Position numbers and translations under genes: made by a program
Source of the DNA: Fructobacillus cardui
GTDB lineage: Bacteria; Bacillota; Bacilli; Lactobacillales; Lactobacillaceae
Assembly: GCF_023218935.1 (NCBI RefSeq)
Contig: NZ_JAJIAL010000008.1
Length of the DNA stretch: 64,000 nt
Reading direction: 5' to 3' (one strand)
In this document: positions 57,380 to 64,000 of the stretch, piece by piece
Numbering within the stretch: position 1 is the stretch's first letter
Layout of the letters: each line of letters starts with the position of its first letter
The notes under the pieces: generated by a model
What the model was told of the DNA's origin: nothing
Seen by the model: only the letters and a program-made list of their open reading frames with translations
Databases searched by the model: none

Positions 57380-58315
57380 TTACTTAGTCTTTGGTAGTTG
57401 GGCCAAAATCGCATCCTCAAATGGAATGGATGGCAATGCACCAGGTTGGGCCACCGTCAAAGACGCCGCCGCCACGCCGTACTTGATAGCCCCTTCGATA
57501 TTGGCAAAGGATGGCACCAGGCGTGACAAGAGGGCTCCAATAAAGGTATCACCGGCCGCCGTGGTATCGATAGCGGTCGTCTTAATCGCGTTGACCATCA
57601 CTTCCTTGCCGTCGGCTGATTTGTAAAAGGCCCCCTTATCGCCAAGGGTAATCAACACGTGCTTAACGCCCGCCTTGAAGAAGAAATCAGCATTTTGAAT
57701 CAAAGACTCGCGGTCCGTGACCGGAATGTTGGTTAACAACTTCGCCTCATGTTCGTTTGGAATCACCAAATCACTTTCCGCCAACAATTCCTTGGGGAAG
57801 TTTTCTTGGTCGGGCACTGGTGCCGGGTTCAAAACCGTCACAGCCCCGGCTGCGTGCGCATCCTTAAAGGCTGACAGCACTGTTTCCAATGGGATTTCCA
57901 ACTGGGCCAAGCAAAAGGCTGCATCCTCAAAGGCGGCCCGTTGATCCCAAACATCCTTGGCTAAGAGCTGACCGTTGGCCCCCTCATAAACATAAATAAT
58001 ATTATCACCAGTGGCCTTAGAAACCGTAATATAGGCCTGGCCCGTTTCGGCATCCTGGGATTCTAAAGCATAGTCAAGGTTCAACCCATCCTCTTGGACT
58101 CGTCCAGCTAAATCAAAGCCAGCACCAACCTTGGTAATAAAGTTGGCTTGACCACCAGCGCGGGCCACCGCCACCGCTTGGTTGAGGCCCTTGCCTCCCA
58201 TGACTTCTTCTTGGTGCTGGGGCGTTGAGAGCGTTTCCCCGCTATTGGCTAGCCGGGGCACCCGGGTGACCTTATCCAAATTAGTTGAACCGATAATTGT
58301 TGTCTTCTTGACCAT
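57380..58315 (-). CDS. rbsK: Ribokinase
   Basis: PfkB-family kinase that makes ribose 5-phosphate. The 311-residue protein has the N-terminal IIGSTNLDKVTRVPRLANSG, the ribose-binding GGKGLNQAVAVARAGG, VLNPAPVP, and the catalytic DTTAAGDTFIGAL with the general base Asp. The anion-hole and ATP motifs are intact. AAAGGATTT precedes the ATG. The rbsDACB transporter is not nearby. Its product enters RpiA and Prs reactions, both encoded here. It leads a short operon with the 104-residue protein. Confidence 0.94.
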   Translation of the reverse strand: MVKKTTIIGSTNLDKVTRVPRLANSGETLSTPQHQEEVMGGKGLNQAVAVARAGGQANFITKVGAGFDLAGRVQEDGLNLDYALESQDAETGQAYITVSKATGDNIIYVYEGANGQLLAKDVWDQRAAFEDAAFCLAQLEIPLETVLSAFKDAHAAGAVTVLNPAPVPDQENFPKELLAESDLVIPNEHEAKLLTNIPVTDRESLIQNADFFFKAGVKHVLITLGDKGAFYKSADGKEVMVNAIKTTAIDTTAAGDTFIGALLSRLVPSFANIEGAIKYGVAAASLTVAQPGALPSIPFEDAILAQLPKTK

Positions 58316-58429
58316 GACGAAATCCTTTCGCAGCCGTCAGTTACTTCACTTTCCTTCTACTATTTTACAAGAAAAGAGCCCGTTTTTCTGCTTACAATGC
58401 AGACTTTTCCCGATAAAAGGGTATGCCCA

Positions 58430-58945
58430 TTAAGTTGTCTTTTGTTGTCCTTGATAAATCAGCTTCGTAAACCGTTTTGATTTTGGATCATAGTGGGCCT
58501 GATAAGCATCGACAATCGTACTCTTCGTACTTTCACCAGACTTCGTCACGGTACTTTTAACCTCAATCGTCATATCGCCGGCCTTGTTTCCCTTCTGAAA
58601 GGCCTGCGATCCCTCATAAGTTGACTGAAGATTGGTTGAATTAATCTGGCTCTGACTGTCGTCGCCCGGCATGACCTTATTAATCACTTTGGTGTTCGTC
58701 ACATCATTTTTAATAATATTTTGCTTGTTATTGGCGTATTCCTCATCGTTGGACCACTGGTAAAGATTTTTCATCAAGTCGTCCGCCTTCGTTCCCGCCG
58801 TTTTTGCCTGGCTTTGACTGAGTTTGACGCTCGGTTGCTTGTCCTGGCTATTGCCAAAGACATGGGGCAAGACCACCAAAGCGATAATCTCAACCACCGC
58901 TAGGATGGCTAAGATTAGGTAAATCATTTTTGCTTTTTTACTCAC
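58430..58945 (-). CDS. Membrane-anchored extracellular protein of unknown function
   Basis: A 171-residue protein with GTG start (GAGGAG upstream). A single N-terminal helix, MIYLILAILAVVEIIALVVL, is followed by a hydrophilic extracellular part rich in Ser, Asn, Lys and Gln (TKADDLMKNLYQWSNDEEYA; NSTNLQSTYEGSQAFQKGNK). No Cys and no lipobox. It may be a small anchored extracellular domain. I do not recognise a family. Confidence 0.75.
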   Translation of the reverse strand: MSKKAKMIYLILAILAVVEIIALVVLPHVFGNSQDKQPSVKLSQSQAKTAGTKADDLMKNLYQWSNDEEYANNKQNIIKNDVTNTKVINKVMPGDDSQSQINSTNLQSTYEGSQAFQKGNKAGDMTIEVKSTVTKSGESTKSTIVDAYQAHYDPKSKRFTKLIYQGQQKTT

Positions 58946-59183
58946 TGATTTCTCCTCAAATTAGCCAAAATCAGTTTGGCTAACCTTATCTAGCTTCTTC
59001 TACCATACTAACATGGTCGCCTTAGCAAGGCCATGGCTGCTCACGGGAGCAAACAAGGTCGACCGCCCAGCTAATTTTTAAAGTGAAAAGGACAAAATGC
59101 GTGAAAGTAACAATTGGTTTAAAGTCCATTTCTGCTATAATAAAAGTAATGAGTATTCCTTGCCGGTTGTTGGAGGATCGAAC

Positions 59184-59870
59184 GTGAATGATGACAAAGT
59201 AAAAGCGGCCCAAATGGCCGTCGAGTTGATTCCTAACCAGGCGATTGTTGGCCTGGGATCGGGATCAACGGCCTCAATCTTTATTGATTTATTGGCCAAA
59301 AAAGCCCATGAAGAACAAATGGACATTACCTGCGTAGCCACATCCGTCCAAACTTCTCAACTCGCCCTTGGTTTCGGTTTAAAAGTTGTTGATATCGATG
59401 CCGTAGACCGCATCGACGTGACCGTTGATGGGGCTGATGAAGTCGATGGCAACTTGAACGGAATTAAGGGTGGTGGTGCCGCTCTTCTTTTCGAGAAGAT
59501 TGTGGCCACGAACTCAACCAAGAATATCTGGGTTGTGGACTCTTCCAAGCAGCACCAACGCTTGGGCTCTTACCGTCTTCCGGTGGAAGTGGTAAAGTTT
59601 GGTGTCCACCATGTGTTTAACTACCTTAAAACCCGCGATTTAAAGCCCGTTTATCGGCAGCAAGAGGATGGCAATTACCTGACGACTGATTCTGGTAATT
59701 ACATCATCGACGTTGATATCACTGGCCAAGAGGATTTGCCCCAGTTGGCCCAGGATCTTAAGGCCTTGACCGGTGTCGTGGAACACGGTCTTTTTATCGA
59801 TATTTGTGATGTCTTGTTGGTTGGTAATACTGGCCAAGCAATCTACAAAGATCAATTAACCCACTCATAA
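59184..59870 (+). CDS. rpiA: Ribose-5-phosphate isomerase A
   Basis: Interconverts ribose 5-phosphate and ribulose 5-phosphate. The start is GTG at 59184 (MNDDKVKAAQ), 7 bases after TTGGAGG; the longer frame from 59097 contains the promoter box TATAAT at 59135. The 228-residue protein has VGLGSGSTASIFI, DVTVDGADEVDGNLNGIKGGGAALL (quoted in part: DGADEVDGNLNGIKGGGAAL) with the catalytic Asp and Glu, and the C-terminal VEHGLFIDICDVLLVG. It supports the phosphoketolase pathway and nucleotide synthesis. Confidence 0.95.
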   Translation: MNDDKVKAAQMAVELIPNQAIVGLGSGSTASIFIDLLAKKAHEEQMDITCVATSVQTSQLALGFGLKVVDIDAVDRIDVTVDGADEVDGNLNGIKGGGAALLFEKIVATNSTKNIWVVDSSKQHQRLGSYRLPVEVVKFGVHHVFNYLKTRDLKPVYRQQEDGNYLTTDSGNYIIDVDITGQEDLPQLAQDLKALTGVVEHGLFIDICDVLLVGNTGQAIYKDQLTHS

Positions 59871-59879
59871 TTTTAATCG

Positions 59880-59911
59880 GAAAGTTCGGCAGATTTGTCG
59901 GACTTTTTTTG
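59880..59911 (+). terminator. Terminator of rpiA
   Basis: AAAGTTCGGCA and TGTCGGACTTTTTTT form a stem with one G-U pair and a T run. Confidence 0.85.
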
Positions 59912-60037
59912 TCTCTTTTTTCGGGTAAAATCAGCCTCGAAAACCGCTTCAAATCGCCTTGAAATGCTGATTTAAAAGGCCTATCATATAATTTATATTG
60001 ACTCTGTTTTAAAAAGTTCATGAGAAGGATAAAGGCC

Positions 60038-61399
60038 ATGACAACCCCTACCACACAAGCTGCCATCGAAGACACCATTCACCCCGAACGCCTCCACCAC
60101 CACATGGCGATTCGCTGGGAAAAGGTGATTGAAAATGATCAAGTGCCCGCTCGTCAGGCATCCTTGCGGGTACGGGCCTCAATTGTTGGCCGGGTTGGCC
60201 TCTTGCTCCTTTCCTCCGGAACCGGTGCTTGGCGGGTTCGCGATGCCATGAACACCGTGGCCAGAGCGCTCAAAATGACCTGCTCCGCCGACATTGGTTT
60301 TACCTCCCTCACAGTTACCTGCTTTGACGGGGTGGAATCGTTTACCGAAAGCCTCTCGCTCGCCAGTTCGGGCGTTAATACCGACAAGTTGGCTCAACTC
60401 CAGGATTTCGTCCAACGCTTTGCCAGTGACTATGCTGACCAAAAGCCGGCCCTTATCCACCAACGACTTGATGAAATTAAAAAAGAACCAGGCAACTACC
60501 AGCCTTACCAATCTGGTTTAGCAGCCGGCCTAGCCTGTGCCGGCTTTATCTTTCTGCTCGGTGGCGGTTTAATTGAGATGATCTGCTGCTTTGTTGGTGC
60601 CGGCTTAGGACAATTTACTCGTAAGCTCCTGGGAAAACGCCACTGGACCTCCGTTGCCACCACGACGCTTGGCGTGGCCATCGCCTGCCTAGCTTATTTC
60701 CTATCCTTGCAATTTTTGGGGCTCTTTTTAACCAATACCTCAGCCCATGAAGCCGGCTATATCGGCGCCATGCTCTTCGTCATCCCCGGTTTCCCCTATA
60801 TCACGAGTATCCTCGATATCACGAAGAATGATATGCGGTCTGGGTTGGAGCGCTTAACCTTTGCTCTCACGACCATTATCACAGCAACCTTTATTGGTTG
60901 GCTCCTAGCCCTTGGCTTTGGCTTCAAACCACAAAATTTCTTGCCACAAGGACTGTCTCTTTACCCATTGATTGCGTTGCGCCTGTTGGCCTCATTTGCC
61001 GGTGTTTACGGCTTCTCGATGATGTTTAATTCCAAGCAGAAGATGGCTATCACCGCTGGCCTGATTGGCGCCGTTGCCAACACCACCCGATTAGAGTTAG
61101 TCGAACTCGTCCACTGTCCACCAGCAGCGGCTGCCTTTATTGGTGCTTTGCTAGCCGGTCTATTGGCCTCCGTAGTAAATCAGAAATTGCGGTACCCCCG
61201 GATCACCCTGACCGTGCCATCAATCGTGATTATGGTCCCAGGACTCTACATCTATCGCGGCGTTTATAACCTTGGACTGAACAACGTGGGGACAGGCGCT
61301 GAATGGCTGACCAAAGCCCTCTTAATCATGCTCTTTCTGCCCTTCGGCCTTTTCGTGGCCCGGTTTATCTTGGATAAGAGATGGCGGATGGTGGATTAA
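60038..61399 (+). CDS. ThrE-family threonine/serine exporter
   Basis: Membrane exporter with both halves in one chain (DUF1212 plus DUF3815), 453 residues from MTTPTTQAAIEDT at 60038, which has AAGGA 8 bases upstream. The soluble N-terminal part carries LLLSSGTGAWRVRDAMNTVA, the conserved motif with a critical Asp or Glu. Around ten helices follow. LFVIPGFPYITSILDITKND and TVPSIVIMVPGLYIYRGVYN are the repeated family motif I-P-G in each half. In many Firmicutes the two halves are separate genes. Substrate by homology only. Confidence 0.87.
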   Translation: MTTPTTQAAIEDTIHPERLHHHMAIRWEKVIENDQVPARQASLRVRASIVGRVGLLLLSSGTGAWRVRDAMNTVARALKMTCSADIGFTSLTVTCFDGVESFTESLSLASSGVNTDKLAQLQDFVQRFASDYADQKPALIHQRLDEIKKEPGNYQPYQSGLAAGLACAGFIFLLGGGLIEMICCFVGAGLGQFTRKLLGKRHWTSVATTTLGVAIACLAYFLSLQFLGLFLTNTSAHEAGYIGAMLFVIPGFPYITSILDITKNDMRSGLERLTFALTTIITATFIGWLLALGFGFKPQNFLPQGLSLYPLIALRLLASFAGVYGFSMMFNSKQKMAITAGLIGAVANTTRLELVELVHCPPAAAAFIGALLAGLLASVVNQKLRYPRITLTVPSIVIMVPGLYIYRGVYNLGLNNVGTGAEWLTKALLIMLFLPFGLFVARFILDKRWRMVD

Positions 61400-61432
61400 C
61401 ACTTTTACTGATGGTGGATTAACACTTTTACT
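61387..61432 (+). repeat. Perfect 23-bp tandem duplication at the ThrE gene end
   Basis: GATGGTGGATTAACACTTTT-ACT occurs twice in direct succession (61387-61409 and 61410-61432). The first copy contains the stop codon, the second is outside the gene. An apparently recent duplication. Confidence 0.95.
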
Positions 61433-61450
61433 ATAGCCATTGAAGAGCAC

Positions 61451-61490
61451 AAAGGACTGACGCTGATAAAATATCAGGGCCAGTCCTTTT
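61451..61490 (+). terminator. Terminator of the ThrE-type gene
   Basis: AAAGGACTG and CAGTCCTTTT with an inner CTGATA/TATCAG pairing and trailing Ts. Confidence 0.85.
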
Positions 61491-61535
61491 ACTTTGTTTT
61501 AAATGTTTAATGTGGCATCACGAATTCAATCTTTA

Positions 61536-61823
61536 TCAACCATACTTTGAAAATGTTTGACCAATTCCTAGTACACGGCCATTCTTGTAGTCCTGATACC
61601 CTTGCTCGATTTCATCATACAAAGATTGGATAATTTTATCCCGACGCTTATATTTTTCGTCGACCAAATCAGCAGGTACCTCACCGTGAGCAACCATCTT
61701 TTCCAAAACTGAATTTAAAATTGTCGCCATATCAAGGTGTTCGGAAGCCGCAATCTTTTGAGCCTTAGCGAGCAATTCATCATTTGTGCGAAAACTAAAC
61801 TGCTGATTTTTTATTAACATCAT
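61536..61823 (-). CDS. RelB/DinJ-like antitoxin, apparently without toxin
   Basis: A 95-residue protein with the RelB/DinJ ribbon-helix-helix beginning FSFRTNDELLAKAQKIAASE, followed by DMATILNSVLEKMVAHGEVP and a Glu/Asp/Lys-rich C-terminal part (DEKYKRRDKIIQSLYDEIEQ) that in complete systems wraps the toxin. AAAGGAA precedes two ATG codons. No RelE/YafQ gene follows within the next 135 bases, which hold only a terminator, and none is upstream. It is therefore an orphan, either a remnant or a stand-alone regulator. Confidence 0.82.
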   Translation of the reverse strand: MMLIKNQQFSFRTNDELLAKAQKIAASEHLDMATILNSVLEKMVAHGEVPADLVDEKYKRRDKIIQSLYDEIEQGYQDYKNGRVLGIGQTFSKYG

Positions 61824-61834
61824 CAGTTCCTTTC

Positions 61835-62087
61835 TTGTGGATACTCATGTATATTGGCATATCTATTATGTACTGTTTTTTAGTTAATCATGCGATTCAC
61901 GGCAGGTATGTGAACCACGATTTCATTACTAAACAAATCAAAGGTATTCTTAAAAAATTACATCACAGATTTTACTTCAGTTTCTCTACTTCCACCTCGT
62001 TTTTTATATTTTTAATTGAAAAATCAGCTAATGTTGATATAGTGACTATTAAAAACGGCAACACTTTGCTTATACAGAAGAACTAAA
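61835..62087 (+). other. AT-rich stretch with the promoter of the deaminase-like gene
   Basis: No convincing gene. TTGAAA (62016) and TATAGT (62038) are 16 bases apart and probably drive the next gene. The local composition is more AT-rich than neighbouring regions. Confidence 0.5.
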
Positions 62088-62522
62088 ATGGATATTTGGG
62101 AAAGACTATTTACTAAGGCGGAAGTATTGTATAACCCTCATAATGTGTCACCATTTCTTTATGCCCAGCATGTTGTGACAGCGATAGAAGCAGATGACGG
62201 AAACATCTACACAGGATTTTGTTTTGAGGCCACGGCCGGCGTTTTTCATCTTTGTGCAGAACGTGCTGCTGCATTTAGTATGTTCCAACACAGTGGACAA
62301 ACAAAAACAAAAAAAATCATCACCTTCAGGGACAGTGCACCAGCAAATGGTAATAGCATGCCTTGTGGCGCCTGCTTAGATTTCTTACTACAATTGAATA
62401 GTGAAAATAAAGCAACGCGCTTTATGGTGGACTTTAAAACTAGAGAAACTGTTGCCTTATCTGAACTGTTACCAAAGTGGTGGGGAGAAGACCGACTTGA
62501 GCGACTTGATGACATTCAATAG
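62088..62522 (+). CDS. Cytidine-deaminase-fold protein (blasticidin-deaminase-like)
   Basis: A 144-residue zinc hydrolase of the cytidine deaminase superfamily. The zinc site is complete: CAERAAAF (Cys and catalytic Glu) and PCGACLDFL (two Cys). IEADDGNIYTGFCFEATAGV (residues 33-52) is the substrate-side strand. The short length and the FEATAG...HLCAERAA pattern differ from housekeeping Cdd (which reads G.NVENA.Y..T.CAER) and look more like blasticidin-S deaminase or other nucleoside-analogue deaminases. No strong ribosome site is present. It lies in a small patch with an orphan antitoxin and an XRE regulator, consistent with acquisition by transfer. Confidence 0.8.
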   Translation: MDIWERLFTKAEVLYNPHNVSPFLYAQHVVTAIEADDGNIYTGFCFEATAGVFHLCAERAAAFSMFQHSGQTKTKKIITFRDSAPANGNSMPCGACLDFLLQLNSENKATRFMVDFKTRETVALSELLPKWWGEDRLERLDDIQ

Positions 62523-62549
62523 CGGAAGCCACTAACTTCACCCGAATTC

Positions 62550-62580
62550 AAAAAGACCAACTCAGAGTTGGTCTTTTGTT
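62550..62580. terminator. Bidirectional terminator
   Basis: AAAAGACCAACTC and GAGTTGGTCTTTT around A, between the convergent deaminase-like and XRE genes. Confidence 0.92.
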
Positions 62581-62589
62581 TATGAACAG

Positions 62590-63081
62590 TTAACGTTGAG
62601 AATGTTTATGAATGAAATTAAATAGTTTCTCGATACGCTTTTGCCATGTATAACGCATGTCAAATTGATATTGCCGATCTAATCGTTTTAATCGAGTAAC
62701 TACGTAACTTACGATAAGACTACCAACGACAACTGGAATGAATCCCCAAATCGTCAGTCGAATAACATCTGTTGCTTCAAGAAATAAAATAATTACAAAA
62801 CATAGATCTGCTAACAATAATCTACGATAAATTGGTTTAAAAAATCCTTGAACATCTTTCTTCGTAAAACTATCTTTCATTTTTCCATCTTCCCTTAATA
62901 GCTCATCAAGCGATAAATCTAAAATATCGGATAGACAAATTAACAAATTAAAATCAGGATAATTTTTTCCATTTTCCCAGTGAGAAATTGTTGTCCTAGT
63001 CACAAACAGAAGGTTAGCTAACGTCTGCTGTGACATCCCTTTTTGTTTTCGTACTTGCTTTAAATGTTCCCCAAACTCCAT
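62590..63081 (-). CDS. XRE regulator with two membrane helices
   Basis: A 163-residue protein starting at MEFGEHLKQVRKQKGMSQQT (63081), behind GGGGGAAGGG. Residues 1-65 form the HTH domain (TLANLLFVTRTTISHWENGK), and residues 90-130 form two membrane helices (LLLADLCFVIILFLEATDVI and LTIWGFIPVVVGSLIVSYVV). This layout, an XRE head on a short membrane tail, is common in Lactobacillales and may sense membrane state, but targets are unknown. More AT-rich than the surrounding genes. Confidence 0.85.
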   Translation of the reverse strand: MEFGEHLKQVRKQKGMSQQTLANLLFVTRTTISHWENGKNYPDFNLLICLSDILDLSLDELLREDGKMKDSFTKKDVQGFFKPIYRRLLLADLCFVIILFLEATDVIRLTIWGFIPVVVGSLIVSYVVTRLKRLDRQYQFDMRYTWQKRIEKLFNFIHKHSQR

Positions 63082-63191
63082 CACCCTTCCCCCTTTCAAT
63101 TACTGCTAATAACCTATGATTATTATGAGTTAAAAAAGCAAATAATAAAAGCAAGTACTTCTTACCCTTTCCTGGAACTACTTATTTTCAA

Positions 63192-63231
63192 GAAAAAACC
63201 GCCCCTCTCAACGCTGAGAAGGACGGGTTTT
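63192..63231 (-). terminator. Terminator of the AEC transporter gene
   Basis: AAAACCCGTCCTTCTCA pairs with TGAGAGGGGCGGTTTTTT around GCGT, minus strand. Confidence 0.9.
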
Positions 63232-63247
63232 CTTACCGAAAGATATC

Positions 63248-64000
63248 TTATTTAAAGAGCATTGTCGCAATGGTATTCACGACAGGCACAATCACCACAA
63301 AGAGAATGGTTGATGTGGTGACGACGTTCGTGGCGTACTTCACGTCACCATTAGCCTCATTGGCCAAGATTGGCAAAACAGCCAAAGCCGGTGTAGCAGC
63401 TTGCACTGCCAAGGTCTGAGCTTCAAGGTGTGGTAAGTGACCCAAAAAGCCGCCGGCAAAGACCAAAAGTGTCAACATAACGGCCGGTGCAAAGATAAAG
63501 CGCCCAACTAAGGCAACAACCGTGTCCTTGTCAAAGTGAATGCTTTTTAAGCCAGCATCCGAAAGGACAATACCAATGTAAATCAAGGACAATGGCGTCA
63601 CCAAGTTACCAACGTAAGTCAGTGTTGACGTTGCAAAATCAGGAACTGGAATGGCCAGGAGTAAGAAGGCCAAGGCCACCAAGAACCCAACTAATGGTGC
63701 GGGCAAAAGCTTCTTCCAATTGAAGGCCTTCTGTCCCTTATCCGGGCTATCGTTGGCGATAATCAAAGCACCAATGGCCCATGTTGAAATCGTGTTCATG
63801 ACATAATAAACCAGGAAATACGACAACGCCTGATTTCCAAAAAGCGCCACATTTAAAGGTAAACCAATAAAGATGGTATTGGCATTGACGACAACGTTAA
63901 TAAACGTCCCTTTGCGGCCAGGACGGACCTTGAAGACATAAGCCAAAATGTAGGCAACTAGATAGCTGATGGCAAATGAGAGAAAGGCGTAAACCAATCC
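63248..64000 (-). CDS. AEC-family (auxin efflux carrier-type) transporter, partial
   Basis: The C-terminal 250 or so residues of a ten-helix carrier; the start lies beyond the right end of the window. Visible features are GTFINVVVNANTIFIGLPLN in the first complete helix pair, the conserved N-T-I/F-G-L-P motif, and the C-terminal half with LVTPLSLIYIGIVLSDAGLK and VQAATPALAVLPILANEANG. Lactobacillales members export or exchange malate or other organic acids, but the substrate here is unknown. Confidence 0.85.
   Translation of the reverse strand, partial: GLVYAFLSFAISYLVAYILAYVFKVRPGRKGTFINVVVNANTIFIGLPLNVALFGNQALSYFLVYYVMNTISTWAIGALIIANDSPDKGQKAFNWKKLLPAPLVGFLVALAFLLLAIPVPDFATSTLTYVGNLVTPLSLIYIGIVLSDAGLKSIHFDKDTVVALVGRFIFAPAVMLTLLVFAGGFLGHLPHLEAQTLAVQAATPALAVLPILANEANGDVKYATNVVTTSTILFVVIVPVVNTIATMLFK

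Noticed and set aside
61400..61535. A RelE/YafQ toxin next to the RelB-like gene
   Set aside because: The 135 bases downstream contain only a repeat and a terminator; no frame of toxin size exists on either side.
61835..62086. An 83-codon open frame upstream of the deaminase-like gene
   Set aside because: It contains the probable TTGAAA-16-TATAGT promoter of the next gene, has no ribosome site, and shows no recognisable protein features.
1..64000. CTGATTTT as a polar Chi or KOPS signal
   Set aside because: Orientations are almost equal (21 versus 22 by my count) although most genes lie on one strand, so no replication-related polarity is apparent.
1..64000. Prophage, transposase or insertion sequence
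   Set aside because: No transposase, integrase, terminase or terminal inverted repeats were recognised in any of the frames examined.

Overview
The window is a stretch of a low-to-mid-GC Firmicutes chromosome, most probably from the Leuconostoc/Fructobacillus group of heterofermentative lactic acid bacteria. The indicators are a full-length phosphoketolase (xfp), a glucose-6-phosphate dehydrogenase with the Leuconostoc-type N-terminus, ClpL, the short lactic-acid-bacterial walRK-htrA cluster, folT under a THF riboswitch, and strong AGGAGG-type ribosome binding sites. GC appears by eye to be in the mid-40s, which favours Fructobacillus over Leuconostoc; this is inference, not a computed value. 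No phage, insertion sequence or CRISPR array was seen.

Layout. 1-7100: cysS, gltX, dut-radA (minus strand), a small GNAT gene, and a twice-broken M20 amidohydrolase gene that still carries an intact-looking TPP riboswitch and terminator. 7260-13900: a 43-bp tandem repeat, a small HTH gene plus clpL behind a 16-codon leader ORF, a DUF998-like membrane protein, rlmD and a YczE-like membrane protein. 13900-24100: folT with a THF riboswitch, prfC, the oppA-BCDF peptide transporter, and an ABC-F protein. 24100-29600: VOC protein, tRNA-Lys(CTT), a secreted NlpC/P60-type wall hydrolase, ferredoxin-NADP reductase, nucleoside hydrolase and deoxynucleoside kinase. 29700-35700: walR-walK-htrA, prs and a Cof-type phosphatase. 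35700-39800: xfp, a GntR/HutC regulator and ybaK. 39800-45400: the dnaB, rplI, gdpP, rpsR, ssb and rpsF replication/translation cluster. 45400-54400: NhaC antiporter, MFS transporter, zwf, an HD-GNAT fusion, regulators and small proteins. 54400-64000: MarR-controlled 2-oxoacid decarboxylase, lepB, rbsK, rpiA, a ThrE-type exporter, a small accessory patch (orphan RelB-like antitoxin, cytidine-deaminase-like protein, XRE regulator) and the 3' part of an AEC transporter.

How the parts fit. zwf, rpiA, rbsK and xfp belong to the phosphoketolase pathway. xfp has a consensus promoter and lies beside a GntR regulator, with related palindromes on both sides of that regulator. The decarboxylase is another ThDP enzyme and its promoter is bracketed by inverted repeats matching the divergent MarR gene. 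ThDP and folate supply are marked by two classical riboswitches; the gene behind the TPP switch is dead. Most genes lie on the minus strand and most transcription units end in clear intrinsic terminators.

The observation least explained by gene annotation is the octamer CTGATTTT (reverse AAAATCAG). I counted 43 copies by eye, about 21 in one orientation and 22 in the other, in genes and intergenic DNA, where about 3 would be expected by chance at 44% GC. Other points of interest are the TPP-controlled pseudogene, an HD-GNAT fusion with a fossil start site, an OppA without a lipobox cysteine, a GEG instead of GDG metal motif in the decarboxylase, an apparently leaderless ybaK transcript, and candidate structured RNAs between oppA and oppB, after rpsR and after lepB.
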